Assembly (NCBI RefSeq): GCF_001949145.1
Contig: NW_019091362.1
Span: forward strand, 3,982,519-4,046,518
Direction: 5' to 3'
Length of the DNA stretch: 64,000 nucleotides
From: Acanthaster planci
Lineage: Eukaryota > Echinodermata > Asteroidea > Valvatida > Acanthasteridae
A program made the translations under genes and the position numbers. The notes under the pieces are model-generated. The model saw only the letters and a program-made list of their open reading frames with translations. It was not told the origin of the DNA and did not search any database. Shown in pieces: positions 25,361-37,165 of this stretch. Numbering within the stretch: the stretch's first letter is position 1; every line of letters begins with the position of its first letter.

Positions 25361-25458
25361 AGCTCCTAGCACAAAGTGGATATCTGACGCTTTTCAGTGT
25401 GCAGTTGAGAAGCATGCTGCGTACGGGATCAGCACTTGTAGGCAACGTGCTAGGAGCT
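25361..25458. other. Perfect 12-bp inverted repeat enclosing about 75 bases
   Basis: AGCTCCTAGCAC at 25361-25372 is mirrored exactly by GTGCTAGGAGCT at 25447-25458. The transcript could form a closed terminal stem of 12 pairs around a 74-base loop region, as in several small structured RNAs, but no known ncRNA motif or Pol III box was seen. Confidence 0.4.
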
Positions 25459-25478
25459 TCTCTTTATTCAATCGCACG

Positions 25479-25775
25479 GTGTGGGTGTGTATATTTATAT
25501 CTGTGACGCCTGGTGCGCAGCTTGATATAATGTTGCCAACCGTAGCGTTCGGGGCTCCGGGCTTACTCTACAACGCGGCCTCCGTTTACCACTCAACGAG
25601 GCCGGGGCTGGACGTGTTTCGCTCCGCGTCGATGTCGTTAAAGTGGCCGTCACGAGGCCTCCCTGTTAGGCACGCCATTGGCCGAAAAAGACCTGACGTA
25701 ACCGGTGGTATTGTGTACAGCGAGGTCGATGCGAATCGGTCGCCTGTGTTGACACCCGCACGGCGATGCAAACTG
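25479..25775 (+). other. CpG-dense block with possible exon
   Basis: This block is strikingly richer in CG dinucleotides than its surroundings. A possible acceptor GTGCGCAG precedes CTTGATATAATG near 25519, and a donor CTG|GTAAGG follows at 25775/25776, with an open plus-strand frame between them. No protein motif is recognised in either strand's translation. It could be an unmethylated promoter or first exon of an unseen gene, or a CpG-rich repeat. Confidence 0.25.
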
Positions 25776-25776
25776 G

Positions 25777-28700
25777 TAAGGAGTTATCCATGTCAGACTG
25801 GAAAGTGGTGAGAAATATTTTGTTGTGGACGATAGATGCTGGCCCAACCCTTCTATGTTGTAACTACTACCGAAGGTAGTATGGACTCCCAATACTTTGA
25901 ACTTAATCTTGCTCTGCACCAAGCGTGCCCTCCAACCTTTGACATCCTTCATAATCCGAAGCGTACAAGTCACTAATTGTTATAGATTGAATCCCTTTAT
26001 CTTTAAAGTCCCTTTTTTGCACGAGGTTTCTTCAGCATTTTACATAGAAAAACAAACACATTAAAATGTCTCAACAAAAAAATCTCAATAAAGCAAGAGA
26101 AAGTAGACCTTAATCAAAAGGAATCTATTTCATTCAAATGAGCGGTTCCAGACTATATAGGGTTCCATGCCTCACTTATGAGAAATGTTACTTTAAAATT
26201 TAGATAAAGTAAATCAAAAATCTGGAATCATACATCGTTTCATATGAAATCATAATAAACGTTTTCTCATTGCTTTATTTTTATCCTTAGGTTTCCAAAA
26301 TAAAAAAAGTTCACCTCAATTTCAATTCAATATGACCGACTTGTGTACAAGATCAATTCACACCCAGGCAGTTTTCACGAAATTGATAAAACAGAGCACT
26401 TTGATCTTGAGGTTCGCTTAGTGAAAGGTCACATCAACTACCAAGACGAACACAGCCTCCGCGTCTTACAAGTTACAGCATTTCCTGTTGCAGCCTTGAA
26501 CCCCCCCCCAAACATCCTCTGGGTACTGTAAATCTTCTGTAATACAGAAAGGACGGAACATGAAAAAAAGTATATTGACTGGCAAACAAGTAGATTTTGT
26601 AAGACACCTCATACACGAGGGTTATTTTTTTCCAGCAGTGAAATTTAATTGTCTTCCACGACGACGGACCTTTTATATCAGGTGGTATTTGCTATAAGTC
26701 CGGAAGCCTCTATCAAGGAGATGTCCATAATAGGTTCTTTTACATTCACAACATATAGAACTGAGCAGTGTTCCCCCCCCCCAACCGGAAAATATCAACT
26801 GCACTGACTGTACAGGTGTTTTTGAAAGTCTATTGACTACACAACAGAGATGAACAACCGGATTCCGAGATGGAGAACGAGACAATTAAGTTGTCGGGCT
26901 GCAAATACATTTCGCATAACGCAATGACAGAGGCAAACAACAAAGGACACGATACCGGCTGGCTTTTCATGTACACAGGAATTAAAGGAATATGTTTTCG
27001 ACAGTGTTTTGTTTTCACAACAGGCTGAAGACACTGTAGGCTGAACACAGACATAGAGCAGCTGTGAAACACTTGCTCATTAGTCATGTCAGATTAATAG
27101 ACGTCAAATTCAAGAAGTGGCTGCTCACAGGGCATCGAACTATGGATCTGTAAAACATATGATCAAACCCACATTATCCACTCGTGCCTATTGTCTTAGA
27201 GGACCAAGATGAGCTCATTTCTTTAGACTGCATGACGCATTTTCTTGTAATCTTCATTGGGCAGAATTAATTTGAACACTAACACCGGACAATGTTGGCG
27301 CGTGCTTCTTGACACGTGCGCGCAGAATAAAAACGTGGATTGCCCCTGACAGCACGCAAACGAAGTATCGGGGAGAACTGCTGAGACAATGCTCTCCCGA
27401 TAGAGCCGAAACGTGGACGTCTCGCCCTATACTGATACATATCTATAATGTTTAAGAATCCATGCAATGCCATGTAACCAAAATCATGCTCGCGATCAAT
27501 GAACATCGCACTGTATTCCTCGTCGAGCGCATACAGAATTGCTTTCCAGCCCTACAGTTGCCTGTCCCTTTCGATTAAACTTACTCTCAACCCATGCGCT
27601 ATTTCACGGTGGTAAGCACAGTGCTCCCATTTCTGCGATCATACTTAGCAAAGTCTCAATAGAAGGTTTTACGCGAATGGGATAAGTGCCAGTAGATTTA
27701 TGAACATAGATGATTAAGAAATGGCTTAAAAGCTGGTTTTCATATAACCCGCGTAAATGAATGGCGACAGTTATTTATGTTTTCTGCTCGTTATACATAA
27801 ATTGTATCAGCACAAAAACTGCAGAGTGTCACATTTATAACTATACACTTAGGTGTGTTTAATCAGGCATGCGTCAAGTAAAATTAGGCACAGTTTAAGG
27901 TTTTTTTTCTGGCCACCATCCCTTTCGACTTAAGGGAATATGATGCAATTATACTCTTAATATGCAGCAAATTTAACAATATCTTCTGAGCATGGATTAT
28001 CATCTACGTGTGTGATTTTTTTGTTTTTCATTATATCCTTGTCTTGTGTTTATATACTTGACGGATAAAGACAGGTTTTTACTGCTGTAAATATGTGATA
28101 GAGGCTGCCCACCTTCTGGACCTCTCAGTAATACTTCGAATGAAGAATAACCTTCTCTTAGGCACACAGTCACTCAAAATTGACTTTGTGCCTCCTTTCA
28201 GAAAGAAACGGTTACTCCTCAGCTTGTCGGAGTACGAAATGCTGCTAGCATCTTTACATTCAAAATCGAATTATAACGGTGAAATGCGTATTGTGTTATT
28301 CCAGTTTGATGGAGTGAATAGACTGGAAAGTGGCACAGAGTCGATTGTGTTTTTTTTTCTGAGGTAGATCTCTGGATCACCAACGGCAAATCAGATGAAA
28401 TTAAAAGTAATTTCAGGCCAAGACTGTATAATTAAAAACCATATATATATTGCCTCTTTACGTTCTGTATATGAAATGGACGAATTTTGCTCGCACCATT
28501 TTTGGAGACACCGTGGATTATAGTTTTTCCTTTAACTTACCTGGTAGAACGCTCGGAGTGGCACTGACCTGCGGCATAGAATATAATCTTTCTATCGTTT
28601 CTCCTGTCATAAAAAAATCTTGAAAGAAATGGAACAAGTGGTGCGCTGATTTTTAAATGCATACGTTTATTATTTTCTAAAATTGAGTACTGCCCCCTTG

Positions 28701-31700
28701 AGAGATAATTGCAAATTCATTTTCATTGCGCTTAATTTTTACCCCAGAAGATTTAAATTTTGGAAGAGATAACCCAATGCAATTTCGACTCCCTTACATT
28801 TTATTTGTCCTTTCTTTCTGTCATGTTTTGGGTGGAATAGCAATGAGTCCTCTATTAACAGGATGTTATTGATTTTGTGCGATTCTACATTCAAGCTAAT
28901 GCCATTGTTGCTCTCTTTACGCAAACAGTGACACAGAAGTCTTCGATTATGTTTAAAAAATACACATTTTTTAAAACTTAAAAAGCACGCTGTGTTACTT
29001 GACGGAGAACCGATTTAGGTCGTGGTTAAACACACCGGCCCGTCCTGATGTTCAATTCTCAGGACCACTTTCTCCCGTCAGTTGCTGCTGAGCCTAGCGT
29101 GCGCCACAAACTGTAAATTTGTTTTTCATGGTTAATTATTCCCGAGACCTACTTCCAATACCTGAAAGAATTCTAATGCCCTTTTGCTTTTCAAACGCAG
29201 TCTTTACATTATTTTTTCATTCCTCAAATACTTTCTTCTTTTTCACAAGGTGGCATGTCAAGGTTTTTCTGCCGAGACCTATTCTTCTCCACACTATGCT
29301 ATCTACCTCTTATTTCTTCAAGAGCTCACAGCAATGCTGTAGTCCAGTCTGCCCTTGAAAGTCCAACACAAGGTCGTCAAAAGCTATGCAGTCACAGGTC
29401 AAGCCCCAAGCTATTTAGGTGAACTGTATAATAAAAGCATTTCTTTGTCACTGTTCATCCTGTTGTGTGTCTTGTGAAAGGACTGATAATGGACTCGTCT
29501 TTAACAATTCTCAACGGGGGGTAAACAACAGCTGCAGTTTCATTAATCTGTGATACATCTTTCCGTTAAACAGCGGTCCTCCAAACTGCACATAGCCTAC
29601 GTCCTTTTTCGAAATACAACAATCGAGTAACTGTCCGTGCAGAGCTATTGGGCGTCCCTTGCGTAAATTTTCGAGTTTTCTTTTCCTTATGAACTTTGAG
29701 ACACCGTACCTTGAAAATCATTGCTTGTATCGGCTGTGTAATTGAATCACTGTACACCCACTGCTGGCCGCCGGTGATGGCTGAAAATCCCAGTAGGATA
29801 CTCAATTTTCATCGATCAATCCTTGAGTAACTCTGGGCCCGATGGGAACGCAAACCACGTTAGTCACACAACGCCGCACTTTCAACGGAGGAATCCTCAG
29901 ATATGTCTTTCTTGAAAAAGAGAAATAAATCTTGGAAAATGCACAACCACAGAAGCTGTGGGTGTTAGATTTGGAATCAAGTAGGGTGGACTAAGGTATG
30001 GCGCTTAGGGGACTAGAGACGGTGGAGAGGGTGGTAGAAACGAGAGAAGAAAAGCGACAGAAGAGAGAGAGAAAAGTAATTTGAATTTGTCTGCAAGCTT
30101 CCACAAGGATTCTCCGCTCTGAAGGCAATTTTGGATCGAATATCCAAAACGCAAAGGTACGCCGCACATCCACATTCCAGTATCAACTTCAATGTTATAT
30201 TCTTGGTATTACGTTCCTTGTTTTAAATGCGGCACAAGACTTTGGAATCCCTCCCGCCCACATTGACACTTGAACACCGTTTGATCCATGCACCCGTCGC
30301 CCATGTGAAGATGCTTTGAACGACTTAAACGTATTTCGAAGCTTGAGCTATGGATAAGGAAATTTTGAGGAAACTGGAGAAAAGTTTTGCAAGTAACAAG
30401 ACCTTGTATTGGCTCAGGAGGTAGGTAATGTGCGTGAAACAACCACTGCAAGAACGCTGCACCACTTCACTACTGGCTTCTGAGTCTTATACCCAGTAAG
30501 ATTCGAGATGGAGGGGTACCCCTTCCTACATGCGCAATCTCTATACACACATTATGTAAGTAAATCCAGAGGGATGGGTGTGTATACCCCCTAACTTTTT
30601 GAGGGGGGAGGATGGGCTATTGAATCATCCCTCCACTTTTTGTGGTGATCAAAAAGTGTATTGTTAAATATTTCTCAGACTTCCAACGACTAAAATGCAT
30701 TCAATATCACTCAAAAAAGAGAAAACAATTTTCAAAAGCCATGGATATGCCATTCTGAATACATATTACAGATGTACATTAATATCATGAACATCAACCT
30801 CTATACAGTCATATTTTGTACCCTCCCGCACCTTTCAAATTTTCATGTCACCCTCCACCTTTCCTCGCCCCACCCCCAATTTCCGTCACAAATTTACGCC
30901 ACTGATACACACTCGAAAATGTCTTTACCTAACATCCGTCCTCTCCCCCCCCCGATGTTTGAAAAGAATTCCTGAGATTCCAGTGAAACAATGACCAACA
31001 CATTGGGAGGGGGTTCTTTTTGTCTCATAACTTGCTTTAATTTGTATAATCTAATCGCTGAAGCAGTCCATGCGAATTCTTATTAGTGTGACTTTGTTTC
31101 CACGTAAACCATGACCACGTACTTACGCGTACACACTGTGGCGGTAGTGTTCTCTACACCGCAGGCCAAATGCGTCAGACCGTTGACGATCAGTATCCAA
31201 TCAGAATTCAGGGCAGACAATAGAGAGCGCATATTCAGAACGTGTCCAATCATGTATGTGTGTTACGGCTGACGAGGTGTAAATATTCACGAGTGGACTG
31301 TTGAATATTTAATTAAGCTGTCATAGAACTCAGTAAGTTCTGAGCCCAACCTGAAATTACATTCAGTCTTGCACAATTTCAAGTCGCAAGACTAATGACT
31401 CAAATTTATTATTCATTCGGTTGAGCACCGTGGTGAATGACAATGAATTGAATTAATCCTTGTTATGTAAAGAGTAACGGTCGAGTGGGCAAGAGAGACA
31501 AAGATTGGGATTGGCATGCGTAAGGTCTTCACGCTTGCACGCCGCTGTGACCTCCATCCAAATTTGCATTGAATTTAGGGTGCGTTCAACTTCGTTGTTT
31601 GCTAGCCAAGTGGCAATTGGTTCGCATAGATCAGGCATACTTTCCTTTTTTCCCCTCGGATTTTTGGGTTTTACGCATTTGGCAACTAACAATACAACGA

Positions 31701-32459
31701 GATCATTCGTTGTTAATAACATACAGTACAATTCTGGTACGATCGGGATTTGTATTATCCTCACAATGTTAAGGTTGATAATAGATTTGGCTTTGTTAAA
31801 TAAATGTACATGCTGGTTTAGTGATCTGTAGCGTCAAGCAACGTTACAAAAATCTTGAATGTGTCGAGTCTAGTGTATCGTGTTTAAAGGATAAGTGATC
31901 AAGACGTGGCTTCAAGACATGAAGTATGCAAGTGAAGAAGGAGCTAAGTTAAGCATCGTCCAAGACGTCATCGTTCGTCTGAACAGTGACTCACACCGAG
32001 CAGGATATTTAAAGTGTAGCTGCAGTGAATTCTTCTTATACCCAATTTTTCTGCATCTTTGTACTTTTCTACAATGTATGAAAACTCTTACACACTCCTA
32101 TTTTGTTAAACGCATTGAAAAGTGCACACTTTTAAACAATCAAAATTATCAATGTTTTCCCGGACAACTGAGGGCGCTGTTGCTGTGAAGTCATCTAAGG
32201 AAGACATGGTTCGGTGCCTAGGTATTTCTGTACAAATTTTGAACCCAGAATTCTTTCAAATTTGAACATTATAGGATTCCCAGATAATATTTTTATAAGT
32301 TAAAAATGGATAGGATGTGCAGTTACTGGAATAGAGGTTCAGTATGGTCTGTTGTAATAACCGTAGTGATGTTTTTCGTAATATTCGTAGTTTTTCATAG
32401 AGGTCAATTTTGAGTTTCCCCACACTAATCCACACTGAAGATGGGGCAAAGCTAGGGTT
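25777..32459. other. Intergenic DNA with low-complexity C tracts and minor relics
   Basis: C runs of about nine to ten bases occur near 26503, 26771 and 30945. A tRNA-like pair of Pol III boxes on the minus strand at about 27190-27131 may be another SINE relic. At 29390-29430 the plus strand reads VTGQAPSYLGEL, recalling the carboxy-terminal part of some LINE ORF2 proteins, but nothing around it supports this. The 30935-31050 segment is similar to 18780-18920. No gene is called. Confidence 0.4.
27125..27200 (-). mobile_element. tRNA-derived SINE fragment (weak)
   Basis: On the minus strand, GGCACGAGTGGATAATG (A-box-like, about 27190-27173) is followed by GTTCGATGCC (B-box-like, 27140-27131). 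The spacing resembles a tRNA gene, but stem pairing is poor. Unlikely to be a working tRNA. Confidence 0.3.
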
Positions 32460-33040
32460 TTTTAAATAGAATGTAGTACGTTTGTTGCTAAAATCACTAG
32501 TATACGTGAAACTGACATATGAACCTGCCCGTAGCGCAATTTCCAGGTGACACCTTTATCAATAATAACACCCAGAAATTTGAAGAAACTTACGTGACTT
32601 ATTATTGAATTATTAACGTATACCTTGATATTACTATCAGAGAAGAGCAAATAACTGTCTATTCTACATTGATATGACGTAATTCCTTGTTTATAGTATC
32701 GACTACTAGTTCAAGGTTGGATTTGCGCCGGGGAGATGTAAATTAATTTTGGATTTTTTTTCATACACTGAGAATACAGTGTTAAATACACATCGGGCGG
32801 GGCAAAAAATCCAAAATTAATTTAGTATTGACTGTAGACTTCTTTTGAAATATTATGACAATATAAAATATTGGTATCATCTGCGAATAAAACAAAGGAC
32901 ACAATACAAGAAGAATTAAATATGTCGTTGATATAAATGAGAAAAGTATAGGGCCTAGGATGGATCCTTGTGGGACACCACATCTGATTAGCTTGTGAGT
33001 TTCAAATGCAACAGGTTTGGACCGTCGATGCACGTTGATA
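32460..33040 (-). pseudogene. LINE (non-LTR retrotransposon) reverse transcriptase relic
   Basis: Read on the minus strand, the segment holds the RT block CGVPQGSILGPILF, then after a one-base frameshift YINDIF and the catalytic FADDT block (about 32887-32873), then further down FFKFLGVIIDKGVTWK, the thumb-side block of non-LTR RTs. The blocks are in the correct order, with the spacing interrupted by an inverted repeat at 32739-32824. Both ends are lost. The motif style is that of CR1/jockey-like LINEs; the exact clade is not resolved. Frameshifts and stops make it non-functional. Confidence 0.85.
32739..32824. repeat. 86-bp inverted repeat with perfect 21-bp arms inside the LINE relic
   Basis: The left arm 32739-32759 and right arm 32804-32824 are exact reverse complements over 21 bases (TAAATTAATTTTGG plus six T). 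A smaller hairpin, CACTG-AGAATA-CAGTG, sits in the loop at about 32767-32782. It breaks the LINE RT reading between the FADDT block and the thumb block, so it was probably inserted after the LINE. Confidence 0.7.
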
Positions 33041-33667
33041 TTTAGATGCGACGGTTCTCCTCGTCATTATTTTGTTAGTGAAACGTCGATGCTCACTGAT
33101 TTTTCGATAAGACGGTTCTACTGATCCAATCTTTTCAAATGCAAAATACTTATCGATGTTTACTGACATTGAACGCCCTTTTTTGTCACGTGGCTTTTGG
33201 CTTTTAATGGTTAAACCATCAGTTCGTGCTTATTTGATTTACGTGTGCTTGATATCCTCTCCAAAGTGGCGCAAGATGGGGTTGGTACAGTGCTGCAGAA
33301 GAGCAACACCTCATCTTGGCAGCTATCAGTCACACGGAAATAAAGGGGGTTTTCTTGTTTAGTATGTAATGCAACATGCTGACAACTATCCACTTTATCA
33401 ACAGCATATGACTCGGACACCAAAGCAGCAGAGACGGCGAGTAATAGATGTTAGTCTCAGAGACATACAGTGAAGTAAGAAAAATTGTCCTATATTCATA
33501 TTGACAATTTAGCAATGATGCACGCAGGACATTATATTTGATTATATTTGTGCTGAAAGAGGAAAAAATAGTATCACTTATATTTCAGTGACTTTATGAT
33601 GGTATCTCTTTTTGAGTGGGGGAGGCTGAAAACCCCGCTTTATAACTATAATTTAATCAAACTTCAG
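33041..33667. other. Intergenic DNA, possible upstream LINE remains
   Basis: The bases next to 33041 may continue the decayed LINE. A related pair of segments, CGTCGATGC and CGACGGTTCT, recurs near 33020-33120. Otherwise nothing is recognised. Confidence 0.3.
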
Positions 33668-34250
33668 GCCTAAAGTTCAACGAGCCAGAGATATGCGATA
33701 CGCCGCTCGTGGAAATCCTGCCGAAAGAAGACACTAAGTGGACCAATCACGTATCCTTCACTCATGCCTATCCACCGCCCCTTCAACCAACGAGCCCCAC
33801 CTCCTCAACAACCTAACCAACCAGCACAGACCCCTCCAACCAACTAGCTCCACCTCCTCCACCCATTCCAAACCAGCCAGCACGTACCGCTCCTCCTTTG
33901 CCCAATCAACGAGCCCCACCTCCTCAACAACCCAACTAGCTAGCCCCACCTCCTCAACAATCAACCAGCCAACACCACCTCCTCCTCCATCAAATCCGCC
34001 AGCCCCGATTCCCCCCCCCCTGTTTGGATATACATGTATATCCCTTTGCCACGGCAGGGGCCTGGGAGGCTCCCTTTGCATGAGGTCATCCGTCAGGGCC
34101 ATGAGGTCTTTTATAATTATGTTACGGACACAATGCCTCAAGTTATGCCTACAAACGAACTTTTGCAAACCATGCGGTTATTTACCGATTATGTATCTGC
34201 CGGCAGAGACAGCACGGCCCGTACGAGAAAACGGCAATTTGTAATTCTTT
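33668..34250 (+). pseudogene. Decayed proline-rich ORF of unknown identity beside the 5' LTR
   Basis: After an acceptor-like CTTCAG at 33667, the plus strand reads LKFNEPEICDTPLVEILPKE, then a proline/glutamine-rich stretch built on repeats like NQRAPPPQQPN (33780-34020), then after a frame change IPLPRQGPGRLPLHEVIRQG and a further 45 codons to about 34245. The pieces lie in different frames and are broken by stops, but each looks like real coding sequence. I do not recognise the protein. It could be a degraded host exon, or part of another retroelement, since an LTR fragment follows directly at 34252-34280. Confidence 0.35.
33780..34020. repeat. Degenerate pyrimidine-rich minisatellite
   Basis: Several imperfect copies of a unit resembling AACGAGCCCCACCTCCTCAA are arranged in tandem with variable spacing, ending in a run of ten C. 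It underlies the proline-rich part of the decayed ORF; antisense ORFs here are shadows. Confidence 0.7.
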
Positions 34251-34251
34251 G

Positions 34252-34280
34252 TGTGGGGATGTGTATTTCATTTTCATGCA
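34252..34280 (+). repeat. 29-bp fragment of LTR sequence outside the 5' LTR
   Basis: These 29 bases (TGTGGGGATGTGTATTTCAT and nine more) are identical to an internal part of the 3' LTR (about 41202-41230), and 27 of them to 34509-34535 of the 5' LTR. The copy lies four bases before the LTR start, where host DNA is expected. Confidence 0.8.
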
Positions 34281-34284
34281 GGCT

Positions 34285-34840
34285 TGAAGTGATACACTAC
34301 CTTATGTATTGTTTAGAGAGTTAAAATGTTTTGCGTCTGAATAACTCCTTTTGAGTGTCATGATATATGGATGAATGCTCCCAATCTTTCCTAATTCACA
34401 TGATATCTGTTTACCTTAAAGAATGTTGCATGTATATCTTAGATAATAATTGAATAATAGATGTATCTGGGACCACTCGGGTCGCGTGGTCGCTAAGCAG
34501 GGAACTTTTGGGGATGTGTATTTCATTTTCATGCACGCGCGATGTTTTCTCATGGCCTTAGATCTATTTTAGGGTTGACCTCATTTACATATGAACCCTA
34601 TGCAGTTGTTCTCTCCCGCGAGTAGGGCACTTTGCCTTGAAATGCCTACGCTATTTATCAAATAAGTTCGGTGTTGACAATCACACGTAGGGACCTTGTT
34701 AATTGTCACAAATGCCTGCAAGTATAAGGAATCTAATTATTTTCACTTTCACTCAATCTCCCTGTGTTATTTAATATGTTTATTAGCTGATAGACCCCAC
34801 CTCCTGCTGTGCTAATACCACAGGCTAGGGTTTCACTACA
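34285..34840 (+). repeat. 5' LTR of the Ty3/gypsy element
   Basis: It aligns end to end with 40979-41533. The ends form short imperfect inverted repeats (TGAAGTGATA against TGTAGTGAAA). A TATAAGG near 34717 followed by a TCAATCT about 35 bases later could be the core promoter of the element. Confidence 0.93.
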
Positions 34841-35548
34841 GAAAAATGGCCACAAGGACGGGATCGGGTGCATTCTGGTCGCAATCAACTTCAAGTTCAT
34901 GTGAACCTGTACGCCCTGGAACTGGTTCTCCTCATCATCCACCATCAACATGTACAGTCCCTGGGTGTAGCTGCTCAACTTTTGGCAAAACCTTTGGTGC
35001 AGCAGGCAGCTTCGGATGCAGCTGTGCAACTTTTGATGCGACGGTGCAACACTGAAGGCACGCGGAGCTGCTACTACGGATCTTTCTCCTGGATTACGTG
35101 ACGGCGGGTGCTGCTACCGGTGGAAGTGTGCCTTCGAGTTAACATCCTTGCATCAAGACAGAATTGCAGCTGGACAGCTGAGTCTTAGATTAATTAATAT
35201 TGTTCTTGCCGTCATTGTGTACTATTGTATCTTGCATCATTGTGTATTCTTTTTGTTGATTAGGAGTCTTCACTGAATTGACAGATTTGGTGTATAAGCC
35301 TACGCTTAGCATTTTATGACATATTCCAAGAGTTTTGGAATTTACATGTGTGTTTAATGACTTAATTGTCATGCTTATTCATATGTTGAAGTGATTGATA
35401 TTTGGAAGTGATAGCCTCAATTTTAATTGGCTGAGTGTGATAGAGCTTTCTGCTCATTTTGGGCTGGGTAGTTAGCCTACTTGTAGCTTATACTTTCCAC
35501 CTGGTGGTTGGGTGTGGCCAAAACAAAACGCAATCATGACCATGCCGG
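34841..35548 (+). other. Untranslated leader of the retrotransposon
   Basis: This is the interval between the 5' LTR and the first recognisable gag sequence. Overlapping short ORFs at 34733-35101 on both strands have no motif. No convincing tRNA primer-binding site directly follows the LTR; TGGCCAC at 34847 is the only TGG nearby. Confidence 0.5.
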
Positions 35549-36530
35549 AGGCAGTAGCGGTAGTATCTCCAAGTCTAATTCGGTCTTAGCGGAAACCCTT
35601 GCTGACGCGTTTTCGAATTTTAGGTACCAGCGCGCTCCTAGCGTCAAACTTTCTAAGTTTGGTGGTAGCCCACGGAGGTCCAGCTGACCCATCCCTTAAG
35701 GAATGGCTAAGTGATTTAGATACTTATGCAAGACAGCTTGGTCTCGATGACGAGGAAAGGGTCGCTGTTGCAATGAATCACCTCACAGGTAGTGCCCGGG
35801 AGTAGATGTTGTGCTGCCCACCGTGCGACAGGACTGACTTTGAGAAATTTAAAGGGCTGCTACTTTCGAGATTTGGGTCGGTGGAAACAGTTCAATCCCT
35901 AAACCATGCTTTCTATTCCAGACACCAGCTGGAAGGAGAGAGCCTTACTGATTATAGCCGCTCTATCATACGCTTGTATGATAGGATGAGTCTGCTACTA
36001 GTGACCTTAAAGAGAAGGCAGCATTGTGTCACTTTAGACAGGGGGCACTCAAAGAGCAGTTTGTAAGGGGTGTGACTGATTATACTGTCCGTAGGGAGCT
36101 ATGCAGACTTGTGGTTGACTACCCAAAACTGATTTTTGTTGAGATCCGGAATTTGGCTTTCAGACTATTTCAGGATGACGATGCATGCAGCCTAGTTACC
36201 GGGAAAGATGTTGGTGATCAGGTGTTCTCGGTTGAACAGACTGACCACAGGGTTGATGAGGCGACATGTGGGAACCTAGCCAGTAGTAAAGTATTGGGGG
36301 ATCTCGTGAATAGTCAGAAAAGCCTAACCTCAGCCATGGACAAATTGATCGAACAGCAGACTGTCATGCTGCAGCAGCAGGCAGTCACCAATGACCGACT
36401 TGACAGGTTAGCTGTTCTCATAGAGAAAGGACAGGGCAACTGAAATAGACCTGTCATTAGGTGTTCGTTTTGCAAGAGACCTGGCCATGTAGCCGAAAAG
36501 TGCTACAAGAAGAGGAATTTATTAGAGAGA
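35549..36530 (+). pseudogene. gag (capsid and CCHC zinc knuckle), broken
   Basis: Sequence like retrotransposon Gag runs from about 35549, where the frame gives SVLAETLADAFSNFRYQRAP. The capsid-like segment (LKEWLSDLDTYARQLGLDDE, then FEKFKGLLLSRFGS and LTDYSRSIIRLYDRM) follows in a shifted frame. The nucleic-acid binding knuckle CSFCKRPGHVAEKC is at 36462-36503 with CX2CX4HX4C spacing. Lesions seen: a frameshift near 35680, a stop at 35803-35805, a frameshift near 36000-36020 and a stop at 36441-36443. Gag normally forms the virus-like particle and packages element RNA; this copy cannot. Confidence 0.88.
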
Positions 36531-36689
36531 GAAAACGAGGCTAGCACAGAACCAAAGCCTGTCCAGAAGGACAGGCGGAAAAAGTGGTGCCTCCACCATA
36601 GAGGGCAATATGGTCGGGGGCAGTCCCAAGCCCACCTATCAAACAGATCATACTGAGACTGTAGAGTTAGATAGGGTTATCTCCTCAGC

Positions 36690-37165
36690 AGAGAGGAGAA
36701 AGCTTATTGGGAAAAGGGCTGTAGCAAGTATATTAGTGGGTGGTGCACAGGCAGATTGTGTGTTGGACACTGGGCTCTCACGTCCCTAGTGTCTGCACAA
36801 TTTTATCGCAACCATTTGGCAAAGCAGGTAGGCAGTTTACATGAAGTGGGCACATTTGTGAAGCTGATTGGTGTCAACGGCTTAGCTGTCCCAGTTGACG
36901 GCTATTTAGAGGCCCCTGTAGAGATTTTCGGCCACAAAGTTTTCTAGTGTTAAGTGATGAGGCCGCTAGTAAAGATATATACCCTGTCTTGCTTGGCTGC
37001 AATGTGTTGCGCACTTTGTCCTTTAAGCTGAAAAATTCGGCACAGACTCTTAGGAATCATGAATGGGATCTAGCCTTACAGTGGTTTAAGTCCATAGAAG
37101 GGGCTAATGTAGGAGTAGATGAAGTAGAAAAGATTTGTTCTGAAGTTACTCAGGAAGGAGTTTTT
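36690..37165 (+). pseudogene. Retrotransposon aspartic protease, frameshifted
   Basis: The protease reads ASILVGGAQADCVLDTG, with the catalytic DTG at 36766-36774. A one-base slip right after it moves the frame to that of 36756-36947, and another change brings in 36947-37180 (DIYPVLLGCNVLRTL). The family cleaves the Gag-Pol polyprotein. The sequence joins RT debris abruptly near 37165. Confidence 0.8.

Noticed and set aside
29390-29480. LINE ORF2 carboxy-terminal relic (GQAPSYLGEL-like)
   Set aside because: A single short match with no supporting motif on either side.
33758-34168. 136-codon minus-strand glycine/valine-rich ORF
   Set aside because: It is the antisense of the pyrimidine-rich minisatellite.
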